DNA from: Rhopalosiphum padi
Lineage: Eukaryota > Arthropoda > Insecta > Hemiptera > Aphididae
Assembly: GCF_020882245.1 (NCBI RefSeq)
Contig: NC_083598.1
Span: 38,291,858 to 38,355,857 of the forward strand
Direction: 5' to 3'
Length of the DNA: 64,000 nucleotides
Shown piece by piece: positions 10,974-22,174 of the stretch; position 1 is the first letter of the stretch, and every line of letters begins with the position of its first letter. A program made the position numbers and the translations under genes. Below the pieces are notes generated by a model. That model was not told the origin of the DNA and searched no databases. It saw nothing but the letters and a program-made list of their open reading frames with translations.

Positions 10974-13880
10974 ATATATAAACGAGGACGCAAGCTGTGC
11001 CGAATGCGTCGAACAAAACAAATAAACCGCGTCCGCCAATCCGTTGAATTCGGTTCGGATTCGGACGCAGTCGATAACATCGTATTATTATTATTCTAAA
11101 TATACATAATACATAATATTGTACTACTATGCACACAAATATTATATTAAATTAATGTTATTACCTATCGTCTATATGCTATCGCAAACGAACGGTAAAC
11201 TCTGGCCAAAATCTATAAAGATCCTTTTTGCAGCGTCGCTATATCTTGGACTCTGGTGAATAGCCGACCTATCTTATTATAAACTATACGGTTCAGAACG
11301 CACTCCTCTGCCGTTTAGATTAAAACGGCACACAGCGTAAAGTACACTTTGATACGTATAATCATCCGTCTTGAATTCGGATAATTCATTATATTCACTC
11401 GCGTTAGCTGTCTGCGAGGTATGTTCAAAGTGCTGATGTTCTATGCGTATAAATATTATATAGTATAATATTATATCATTAGATGGCCGCATTTTAAGAC
11501 CTGAGGCTATTACGAGTGGGTATTACGGTCCAGAACGGAAAACAATTTATTCTCTTTCAGCCTATTGTATGCATAAAAATATCATACAATGCTATTATAA
11601 AATATGCAAAATTATTTTATTTCTATGCACACGATGGAATAACACACAATATTGTACTTTTCGCCTTAACGTATGATTAAGATAATATATGTATTTACCT
11701 ATTGTAGCTATAGATATCTATAAGTATAATATATAATAACTGTTTTCGTACATTTCGAACGCTTGGCTAATCAAAGACATAATTTACGTACAGAAACTTT
11801 TAACAAATGGTGTAATACATTGAGTATCTTCTGCAGTATAAAACATTGAAACGTTTAAAAATTTAAACAAACAATTTAGGCAGGTGGACCGAACGAAATG
11901 TCGTGGTTATTCAATCGCTTTTTTTTGTACTTAGATTTATGCCAATATAAAATAATAGAAGTGAAATATTATAATTTATAATGTAAGATAATAATATTTT
12001 CGGTATGACGGTATATTATTATACAGACAACACAATTACATCGCAAAATGCTTGTAAATTTGTGTCTATATAATAGCAATGCGCTGTCGTTGAAATGAGG
12101 TGTTAAAACACAATAATTTGACAATAGAAATCTACATATTAATGTAGTTTTAATATTGTTTTATGAACAGTTAACGAGAAAACAAAAACGATCGGTTTTC
12201 TATAATTATGACACGCTCGTCTGACGATTAATTACTGCCAAACTTTATTCTTAAATTAAATTACTACTCCGCGTAACTTGGATTTAATTTCTAGTACGTG
12301 TATATAGTTTGTTCTTCAAGCAACCCTTAATAATTATACTCGAAACATACAACAAAAGAAACAGTGCACTTGGGTCGTTTTAAATACGGATTCCCCGGGG
12401 CGACTGAACTCGCTTTTATAATACTATGCCGAATGCTTGGCGAAAAATATGGACTCGATATTCGCTTTCGTCGAACCCTCCGATATTAAATATAATGGCT
12501 AACGAAGTAAAAATCGAAAAACTTGGATGAACTTCTGTGCGTCGTTTATCGGATAAGTTCGCCGATTACTCAATTATATTTTTTTCATACTATGAACAAA
12601 ATATAAAAATGTATTTAATGGTATTCCACTCTTTTCAACGGAATACTTAAATGCCCAAGTAAATAATAAAAGTGTTAAGGAGAAAAAAGTCATTGGAGTA
12701 TCGTATAGTTTTCAATGAAACTCTAATTGTTGAGAATCGTGTTTGGAATGTATTATATCAACGTAATAATCGTGGTTTTAACTTTTTCATAGGTACCCAA
12801 TTAAAAACTGTGACCAACGAAAAGATGTAATTTGCAAAAATACTGTTATACTGTTCGTGATATGGTATTTCAAAAATATTCAGTTGACGAGTTTACAAAG
12901 CGATGTCACCTAGAAACTCAACAGTGACGAATATTAAATATTGGAATAATTGACACATATCCAGGGTGTTTTTAATACGACGCGACCACACTAATTGAAG
13001 TGCCTTACACAAAATTATAACGACATAATAATTGCACCGATTCCCCTAAATTATGCACAAAACTAATTTTATCACCAAAAATGAAGGTCATCGTCCAAAC
13101 AAGTTTTCCTCAGTATAGTCAACAAACAGTTATTAACTACAAAGGCGATGTATTAATTATTTATATAATGCACAACAATTGTTATGGAAATTGCTTAACA
13201 TGATCGAAGTATAAGCTATTTAGTTATAGTCTACTCTAATAAATATAATGTATAATAATAGAGAATTGAAATATGTCCGAGGCGTGACAATTTGTTCAAG
13301 GTCAATGATATCTTCACAATAAGAACAATAGTTTGGGCTACGGTCATCTTCAAAAATTACAATAGAATATTTTTTCTTGGAAACAAAATATTATTATAAG
13401 TAATATTATTAATGTTTTTTTATTTATTTTTTTTTTAATATTGTTATGTTTTAGTACACAATCAATACATTTTGAATAGGTTTCGTTTTAATAAAATAAC
13501 TGTTATGCAATAAGAGATATTTTTAGTAGACTTATCATCACCTGGTAAAATCATTATAATAGTTTACAATTTTAATAAAAATATACTGTATAATATCTGT
13601 TTACCTTAAATTCATTTACGACGGTTACATTTGAATATGTATATATATCTTAAAATTTAAAGAAATATACAGAAATAATATAACATCATTATGCCATGAT
13701 TCATATTTGAAGCTTATTAGTGGTTATATTATTAAAATTTGCATATCCATCGTGATAAGTAACGCACGTTGTTGATTGTATAACATCGACACCTGTAAAA
13801 ATAAACAATTTTTCCACATTTATCGATTATTTTTACTGACGTAACTGCGAGTAAAACTATTTAGAACTTATAACCGGCGA

Positions 13881-13936
13881 ATGTAAACTGCGCCCAAGGT
13901 ACAGGTAAACATAAAATCACACATGTAAACTGCGCC
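13881..13936 (+). repeat. Two exact 14-bp direct repeats ATGTAAACTGCGCC
   Basis: The copies lie at 13881-13894 and 13923-13936, 42 bases apart, in otherwise AT-rich DNA. They end about 35 bases before the hAT-like end at 13972. They may be part of an older repeat element. Confidence 0.55.
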
Positions 13937-13971
13937 GTGGTAAAATTTTAAAAATGAAGAGCAGTGGCGGC

Positions 13972-14010
13972 TCGTGGTGCTTTGAAAGTGGGAGGGCGAT
14001 AAAAAATTGC
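13972..14010 (+). mobile_element. hAT-like transposon end (solitary)
   Basis: CAGTGGCGGCTCGTGG has the CAGTGGCGG start shared by many hAT-type elements. No inverted CACGAGCCGCCACTG partner was found in the window, so only one end, or a truncated copy, is present. The right boundary is arbitrary. Confidence 0.4.
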
Positions 14011-16272
14011 TTATTTATGGAAAATATCGAACACAAATAATAATTAATAATAGTTTATAACTACCTACAAACAATTCTTAATGATCTATTAAATTATTTT
14101 TATGTATGTATAGGTGCCTACTTGAACAATTTTAAATTATATTTTTTTTCTTTTTAAAGCGTTTTTAAATTTTTATAATATAACAATATACATTTTTATT
14201 TGTCAGATTCATAAAAAAAACTTGGATATTATACCAAATAAGTTTTGTTGGAAAATTACTTTTTAATACATAATGGTATATTTTTTTATTAATTGTAATA
14301 AAATTACTTTTTTACCGCTATTTCTTGAATCGCATCACGTTTTGGTTTCATATAAGCTGTTTAGCTGTATAATGTGAAAATTGACCATTCCTTGATATAA
14401 TTAAAGATAATGATAGATGGCCGTTCCGTACAATGAAGGATCATAAATAACGTGGTGTGAGCACTATCATTGGCGTACAATGATATGTAATGATTATAAA
14501 AAAAAAACTGTTACGTTCACAAAAATAATTTAAACAAATATTTCATATCATGCTTATACCTTTTTAGATTATATTTTACGAATAATTTGTTTATGTCTGT
14601 TTTATTAGGTATATTAGTAAGTTTAAAAATAAGTTTAGTATATACTTCTAACAGTTCTATAGTTGGAAACTGTCGTTGTACCGTCCAATATATATTAAAA
14701 TATGATAAAATAATTATTGTATGCATGCCAAACAAAAAATTGATACAAAACCTATCTTCATTTTAAATATAGTACCATATTTTAATAATGGTAAATCTCT
14801 CAAAATATGTAATTTAAGTTTACATTTTATGATAATTATTGACCAATGTTAAAAACTAAAGTGTGGTGTGTCGAATGAGGCAGTAAAAACTGTTACATGA
14901 ATATATGTTAGAAAATGTTCATGTAGTAGAAAATAACTGAAATTTGTGTTAACCGCCACAATAAAAAGTAGTCGTTAAAACTTAACCATAACCCCAAAAT
15001 TCTAAAATATGCACGTAAATTATACGAAAACACTAAACCAAATATTTTAATTTAATACCAAATACATTTTGTATTATTTAGAATATTGTACTATAATCTT
15101 CTAGAAAGCTTACTTTTCACTTTTTTATAATATGAAAAAATGTTATAAGTTGAAAATTATTATATAATATTATAATATTTTAATGGTTGTAATAACTACT
15201 TCTATTATTTTACTTATATAGTAAGAAATCTATCCGCAAAATCAGTGTTATGCTTCGATATATAAATTTATAAGCATAATGTATATATATATATATATAA
15301 TATATAATATATGTACTCGCGAAACCGTATCCTGAAAACTCCGGAAACGGAAACGAACGGCTGCGTGATAATCCGACCTGCCTGTACGTATATAGCATAA
15401 TAATATATCGTCGTGGTCTTTACGGCTTTTCGGATGTCGACGTCGACAGAAAAGGCGTCGACGATTTCCAGGACGGAGAAAAAAAAATTCTAAATAATAT
15501 ATTTCTCTGGCAGATACGTTATTATATTATTATCGCAAAGCGTACGTGCGGTGCGGGAAAAAAAATACCCAAAAATATTGAATGCGAGACGTGTTTGGAA
15601 ACGATTTACGCGTATTCTCGAGCGATTCTCTCTAACCGCGCGCGATTGTCGGCGCCGCCGCACCGGTCCATGCCCATTTCACGGCCCATTATGCCGGGTG
15701 CTACATATTTTCTGTTTTAAAAATCCGAAGCGAATTTCCCTCTCGCCGACGGACATCCGAAATCTACGTCGACCTCGGAACGCGGTCGGACGCCCGCGAC
15801 ATATCGCCTAAATTATTATACGTAAATCATTTGTATACGTAGATGGTACAACCGGTGCAGTGCAGTATTATTTATACGGTACCTATTCTGTTGTACACGC
15901 ATATTGGGTATATATTATAATTTCGTACGGGCCCATACCTCTACGCGGCTCTCCCTCCCCGACCGTTTGCCGTTCGGTTTACATATCTTTTTTTCTGGGG
16001 GTCGTAACTATCGTTGGTTTTTTACGATTATCGTGTTATCGTATTGTATATTAATATATTATGTATTACGCGCGTATATATAATATACATATATTGTTAC
16101 ACCGTTATTACTCTGCGTCTTTTTGTTGGGTTCGCCGCTTCCTCTGTTTCGCTTTCATATTAGGCCGGACTCGCATTCGTATACGTATATAGAACGTGTA
16201 ATATTACCGCCCTGCAAAGGGTTGCGGGGCGCGATCTAAACGATAACGAAAAAAAAAATCCCGGCGCGTATG

Positions 16273-16325
16273 TAATCCCCCGGTAAAGGCTTTTAATCTT
16301 TTAAAAGGCCAAAATCCCCATTGTG
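16273..16325. promoter_or_regulatory. Candidate regulatory cluster in a CpG-rich island
   Basis: TAATCCCC (Otx/Bicoid-type core), the near-palindrome GGCTTTTAATCTTTTAAAAG and CCCCATTGTG (reverse of a Sox-type ACAATGG) lie within about 50 bases, with no open frame. The sequence looks less repetitive than its surroundings. Factor assignments are motif-level guesses. Confidence 0.2.
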
Positions 16326-17295
16326 TCGGAACGGTGACAAGATCGCGTTTCATGCATCAGTAAAACATCATTAGACGTACGCGTGATGTTACGCGCGCGT
16401 GGTATTGTTACTGTTAAAACGACGCCGCGATAGATTTTTAATGGATCCTATCGGAGTAACCGTTTGAGCGCGGCGACTGCTTGTGGAGCGTATACGTATT
16501 ACTGTAATCGCGTAATGTAACGTCCATCATATTCAGATCCGACTTAATTTTTTATTTCAAATTTTAAGTTTATATTCAACAGATGTAACGGCGAAAAGAA
16601 AAATTACTGTGTTATATTCTTCATGTTTCGACGATTTGATTAATTTTCGTTCATCTTGCTCGGCGTATTATTGTATTAATATAAAGATAGTATTTCATAC
16701 TTATTTGGTCCAGATTAGCCCAAATTTCGCAATACATAATAATAATATTTTACATTTTTAAAATAAACTCAGCCATATACTAAATGCAAATTGATGTATT
16801 CTTAGAAAATTGTTTTTTGTGGAATTTTCCGCATTATACTATCCCTCTAGCCGCTACAATAACGCGTTACATTTATAACAATATTAATTCCTACCCGAAA
16901 AAATATATGAAACACGTCGTCGACAATTAGCGCATCTATTGTTATAGCGTTTTTTTTTTTTTAATTTTTTACGCTATTGTTGGTAGTGCGTAACCGTAGA
17001 TCATTATGGATTCGATTACACGCTATTTAACAATATTAATATTAAAAACGAACGGGCGTATAATAAATTAGGGTATATATAAATACGTACTCGCATACAT
17101 GGCACGTGATACATAAATACATATAATACGTATGAACATTATACTTTGAAACTCGACGAGCCCGACTGCCGCTAATAATATAACGGTCGCTATAAACATT
17201 TTCGTTTTGTTCGCAACGAACATCCGACCGGCGACCGCAGATAGGCTTCCCTGCAAATGCTTCTTCGACGACGAAGCTGCATCATGTTAATATTA

Positions 17296-17341
17296 ACGAT
17301 AGCAATAATAATAATAATTATTATTAGTATTATTATTGCTG
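17296..17341. repeat. AT-rich hairpin with AGCAATAATAATA / TATTATTATTGCT arms
   Basis: The arms AGCAATAATAATA and TATTATTATTGCT are exact inverses around an AATTATTATTAG centre. Made mostly of ATA units, it is probably a microsatellite by-product rather than an RNA gene. Confidence 0.5.
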
Positions 17342-17948
17342 TCAGCGTTACGCGCCGGATCCATTAGAGAGCTCCCGGATCTTTCCCCTCGTGTAGATTA
17401 TTAAAATCGCATCGATCGTCTGGTTTTCGGAAAAACGGCATAATCGAACGGGCCAATCTCGTTGATTTTATCGAATTTCCAACCCTCCGGCGATTTATTA
17501 TAAACGGTCGTAATTTTTTCCCCCTTCCCCACCTTTGGCGACGGCTAAGCGTCGGGCCGCCGGTTGTGCATATTATATATATATGGACTATGGAGTGTAC
17601 AATCGTCACGCGGGACCGGTGCACCCGCGTCAGTGTGTATACGTATACGCATTATAATAGTCGTATTCGGTGAGCGCATTCGCGTATTTACCATTTCGAT
17701 TATGACGAACATTATAATATATTATATATTATCATGTACAGGCGTATATATTATTATATTTTTCCGTCACCGGTGTTTCCGCGGAACCCCACAAAATTCG
17801 GATTCCTCCCCGAACCCGCGACGCCGGTCGTACACGACGTGTCGCATTATCCTCTGTCCGCGTTTGTCGCCAAACACCGCGAGGGCTGTGGCGAAAAAAA
17901 AATATTTGAAAATACGCGTATACACATAAATAATATCAATAATAATCA

Positions 17949-17972
17949 CTCTCTCTCTCTCTCTCTCTCTCT
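17949..17972 (+). repeat. (CT)12 microsatellite
   Basis: A perfect CT run within the CpG-rich island; the opposite strand reads (GA)n. Confidence 0.95.
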
Positions 17973-18090
17973 TTCGCCGACACGACGGTTACTAATCATA
18001 TATATATATATACGCAACGGCAACGCGTACGCTCGCCGAATAGAGACGACAACGAGCGTATATAATACCGTCATAATGCGAACGCGCGTA

Positions 18091-18111
18091 ACTGCACTGC
18101 TGCAGTGCAGT
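18091..18111. repeat. Perfect 10-1-10 inverted repeat ACTGCACTGC / GCAGTGCAGT
   Basis: A GC-balanced near-palindrome with a single-base centre in a CpG-rich island. With a one-base loop it is more likely a protein-binding palindrome than an RNA hairpin. Confidence 0.7.
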
Positions 18112-18164
18112 CGGACTGCGATTTCAAGCACATTTTACACGGTAATCGCAAAACCGAATATTCC

Positions 18165-18248
18165 GTGTGTGTGTGTGTGTGTGTGCCGATATTTTGTCGT
18201 AGTCGTGTGACTTCGATCGCTCGCGCCCGCGTCTGTGTGTGTGTGTGC
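18165..18248 (+). repeat. Two (GT)n microsatellites
   Basis: GT runs at 18165-18185 and 18234-18248 are separated by a CpG-rich spacer. Confidence 0.9.
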
Positions 18249-18669
18249 GCCTAATTCGAATTTTACGAGCGTGGAAATTCGCGTGACGACTCCGAACACA
18301 TGATTCGGATTCACCACGCGTGCTTGTGTGTATACGACTTTATTTGCTCCGGACCGTTAATAACGATATAAATAATATATCACAATAATAATAATATATC
18401 ACTGATGTTTGGCCGGACGTGGATGTGGATACAATAATCGTATGTGCCTATGTTATAATATACAACGTCGGCGGGAATGAAATATGTACAGAATTGTTCG
18501 CACACTTTTATTCATAAAATGTCAATAATAACCACCGTAATTCAGTGCTCCCGCGAGTTCTCGCCATGCGATGCTGTTTATGAAAATATTAAACGATCGT
18601 TTTACGTCCAGAAAATACGACTTTTAGCAGCCGATCGTTCGGTATACACTGCGGAGATTCGTCGAACAT

Positions 18670-21600
18670 GATCGACCCTATTTCTCATTGAATGATGAAT
18701 ATGATTTTTCAAATATTCAAAATATGCTACACATGCGATCATATATTTTTTATTTTTTATCAACTAACAATCACGACTGTCTGACATAAAAAATTGTTGT
18801 GGTCTTATTAATTGGACGGTTTTCTAGTCGTTATACTTGTATGAGTGAAAACTGGGCACGGGCGATGGTATAACAAATCAAATAGTTTCGTGTTTCATAT
18901 ATTTCTATAGTTCACCCTCCAACAAATTAGATAGGGAGATTAAAATGAATAGCACAAGTATGCATCGAATGTTGATATTTGTGCGTGCAAAATACGGACG
19001 GTTTTCAATGCCATCTATTTATTTACTTATTTGCATTGGTGATAATAATATGGTTTAAGTTCAAACCACTCGCACGATTACCCTCGATTCAATTGTGCTA
19101 AATGTAAGTAATTAAATTATGCTAATTTTAAATCTAGTTCAAATTTCTATTCAAACATTTCCACATTCACCGTTCAATAATGTATATGATAGAAAAACAA
19201 ATATCAATTAAATGTTGTGACAATGTGACATCTAATAGATTTCATATTGTATTGATGTGATATAGCTATAGGTACACTGTGATAATACAACTAACCTAAT
19301 GATTTGTGATTTTTTTATTTATACCTTCTCGTTACTGAAAATGTTATGCAAATAATTTATGCAAAAACTAAGAAGAGGATACCGTCCCCTTAAACGGAAA
19401 TCCACGACAATACGGATAGACAAGTTTCATAAGCAAACATTTGTGAAAGTTAAATTTAAAACAATGTACTGCCGATCAAAAGTTTTACTAAAAATGAAAA
19501 TAGTATTGTAATTGATTATTTATGCCTATATTATTATAATTCATTTTAAAGAAAAACTTCGATTTTCAAAAAAGTAATATAATATTATATAGAATACACA
19601 ATATTAGTTAAAGTATTTTATAAAAAACTTATTTATTCTTATATCATAATGTAGTGTGATTGTTTGATACTTGTATACTATAAAAATATTTAAATATACA
19701 TAATATAGATGATATATTTATATAGGTAGGTGACATCACTATATATGCTTCACTATCACTGAAAAATCAAATTAATAGTGCAATTAAAATATATGTAATA
19801 ACGTTGAAGTCAATACTATAAATTATTAAAAATAAATTTATAAAATAATACTTTTTTTATTCATCATTATAAGTAATTTAATATTATTTTAACGTAACCA
19901 TTCTGATAAAAGAAATTATAAAAATATAAATAACTTGATTATTCTCATAAATTTCTTAGAAATTAGACGATTATCGCGGCATGGAATGGCATTATAAATT
20001 CCCAAAATCGAAAAATGTATATTTAATTAGGTAATTGAAGTCTGAAAAAATATTGGTGCAGAGATATTCTTAATGATTAATCATAATAAATTAATAACAG
20101 CGGCAGAAATAGAAAAAATTAAAAATTAAATAAATATATATATAACTATTTATGCTTGTGCAAAAAGTAATGACATCAGTGGATTGCTTTTTCTCTCACA
20201 TTTTTTCCATATTTATTTTTTCTTGTAACACACATTCTTATTGTGGCCCATGGGACAGGATGACCACAATATTCTAATAAAAAAAAAATAATAATTAGGA
20301 ATTAAAGCTATGTTGAACATATTTTATAAAATGTCGTATGATAATGAAATTCCACAAAACTTGGTCACTTTATACTGCCAGACTTAAAAAAGTAATATAG
20401 TTTTCATTATTTTCAAATTTTCAATAAATAACCTTATCATAATATTATATTATATTTTGGCGGAGCATAATATTTTTCAACTAGGTAACCTAAAATAAAA
20501 GAAAAAAAAATAAGATCTTTGTTAAAAATATTATGTAATAATTATTTTAACAGAAATAAGTTTTTCAATAATATCAAGATTTCCTATTTGTATTTTTGAA
20601 TTATTAAAGTATCACTTTTTAATGTAATGAAAACGTCACATATCTATAAAAATCAAAATCATTATAGATAAGAAACATCATACATGCAACAATATTTTCC
20701 GTTTCATAGCGTTATTATTGTTTTGATATTATAAACACAAAAAAAAAGTTATTATTACTGTTTTAAATCAGTTAGTTTTATGTTTTTTTTCTTTATTTTT
20801 AAATTACTTTTATTGTATAATATAATCTAGTAATTACACAATAATCAACAATGGTACTGACAAGGTATCTAATATTATTTATAGTATTTAAATATTATAT
20901 TGAAGATTTAAAATGTCTTTAATATTGCCTATATAAAATCCCTGAAAATCGGAAGTGTGGCGTTTCTATCATATTAGTTTTTTTTTATGGTATAAGCTGG
21001 AACGCCGTGCTGGTTAGATTATTAATACGACACCTGTTATGATTGTTGCGTTTCGTTCTCCTTAATTTTAATATAGTTACTAATATTAGTAATTAATATT
21101 ATTACCCAATATTATACTTCAACTAAACGAAATATTTATATGTTTATTTTATTATCAATTTTTTTTTTTACCTTACTATTAATTATCTATTTTTGTAACA
21201 TAAAATTCGTTCAATCTTTAATTATAAATAACTATTATATAAATAAAAAATATAAAACCACAATATGATAAAATTGATTAAATTTTTGAGGAGCATATTG
21301 GCTAATAAGAAAAGTCCACCAACTATAGTGTACAAAATTCAATTATTTCTACGTATTATTTTTCATTCAAAATGCATTAACGTTTATTTAATAAATTAAA
21401 CCTAATTATACTATTTCTTTTATAAACAATATTTTTGATTATTCAGGAATAACAATGTTATAGATTATTAAAATAATAATGGGCAATATATTGTAAAATC
21501 GAACAAATATTAAAGTGCATTATAATGCAATATAATATAACGTCAACTTGTCAAAATGAAACAAAGTCAAATTAAATATATTTTGTGAATGTGTTTACTT

Positions 21601-22080
21601 TAAATCTTTAACAATTTCAAAGTTTTATTAAAATGTCGACGAAAGAAGAGAATAATTAATAATTTTATCCTCTATATTTTATAAGTACTTAAAGTAGGTA
21701 ATTATATCTATACGTCTTGTATTTTAAGTAGATATTTGATTTTTAATTGCAATTTAAAAATGCAATTTCTTTGAGCTTGAACTGTGTACAATAAAGTGAC
21801 AACTGCAACAATATAATATATGACCGAAGAATGGGCACATCATATTCGGCCGCCAAAAAACTAAAACAGTGCACAGCTGACGCCGAATATTATTATACTT
21901 ATTCGACTGAAATGACAATAATTATAAATTTATAACAATAATAATTATTATAGAGTGGCAGTGGTCGTTGTGGTATTACTGGTATTTATAAAAATTCTCA
22001 CATGGAAGCGAAGTACCTCATTCGTTTAAAATCGTTTGTATAAAATATACGACGGGATGATATTACTGTAACGATGATAA
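18670..22080. other. AT-rich non-coding sequence upstream of the secreted-protein gene
   Basis: No open frame, splice-bounded exon or transposon end was seen in this stretch. Confidence 0.6.
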
Positions 22081-22083
22081 TAT

Positions 22084-22115
22084 TATATAGTAACAAGTGA
22101 CACATTATCAATTCG
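22084..22115 (+). promoter_or_regulatory. Possible TATA/initiator core promoter of the secreted-protein gene
   Basis: TATATAG at 22084-22090 is followed about 26 bases later by TCAATTCG (A at 22110), an initiator-like sequence, some 65 bases before the coding ATG. The background is so AT-rich that TATA matches are common, so this stays tentative. An unseen 5' non-coding exon would change the picture. Confidence 0.3.
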
Positions 22116-22131
22116 TTCGTTTTGGTCACGG

Positions 22132-22152
22132 ATGTTCACCATATTCTTATAG
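22132..22152 (+). other. Short upstream open reading frame (6 codons) in the proposed leader
   Basis: ATG TTC ACC ATA TTC TTA TAG lies 22 bases before the main ATG at 22175. If the leader starts near 22110, ribosomes would meet this ATG first, which could dampen translation. This depends on an unverified transcription start. Confidence 0.3.
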
Positions 22153-22174
22153 ATAGTACACGAGAGAGAGCGTC

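Larger units (their letters stand above)
11110..15410. other. AT-rich non-coding sequence
   Basis: No coding signal apart from the repeat and hAT-like fragments listed near 13881-14010. Confidence 0.6.
15420..18660. other. Largest CpG-rich island, no supported gene
   Basis: About 3.2 kb with many CG dinucleotides (CGTCGACGTCGAC near 15435, CGCGCGCGATTGTCGGCG near 15640, ACGCGCGCGTGG near 16390) interrupted by AT palindromes. Open frames of up to about 158 codons overlap on both strands and are repeat-rich, so none is called. Possible promoter, regulatory domain or non-coding transcript region. Confidence 0.5.

Noticed and set aside
10436..11099. Several open frames of up to 136 codons on both strands
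   Set aside because: They depend on AAT/TTA repeats that give N, I and Y runs and overlap each other; no coding signal.
17564..18317. Overlapping frames including a 158-codon one
   Set aside because: They read through (CT)n and (GT)n repeats (SLSLSL, VCVCVC) in a CpG-rich island with equally long frames on the other strand.
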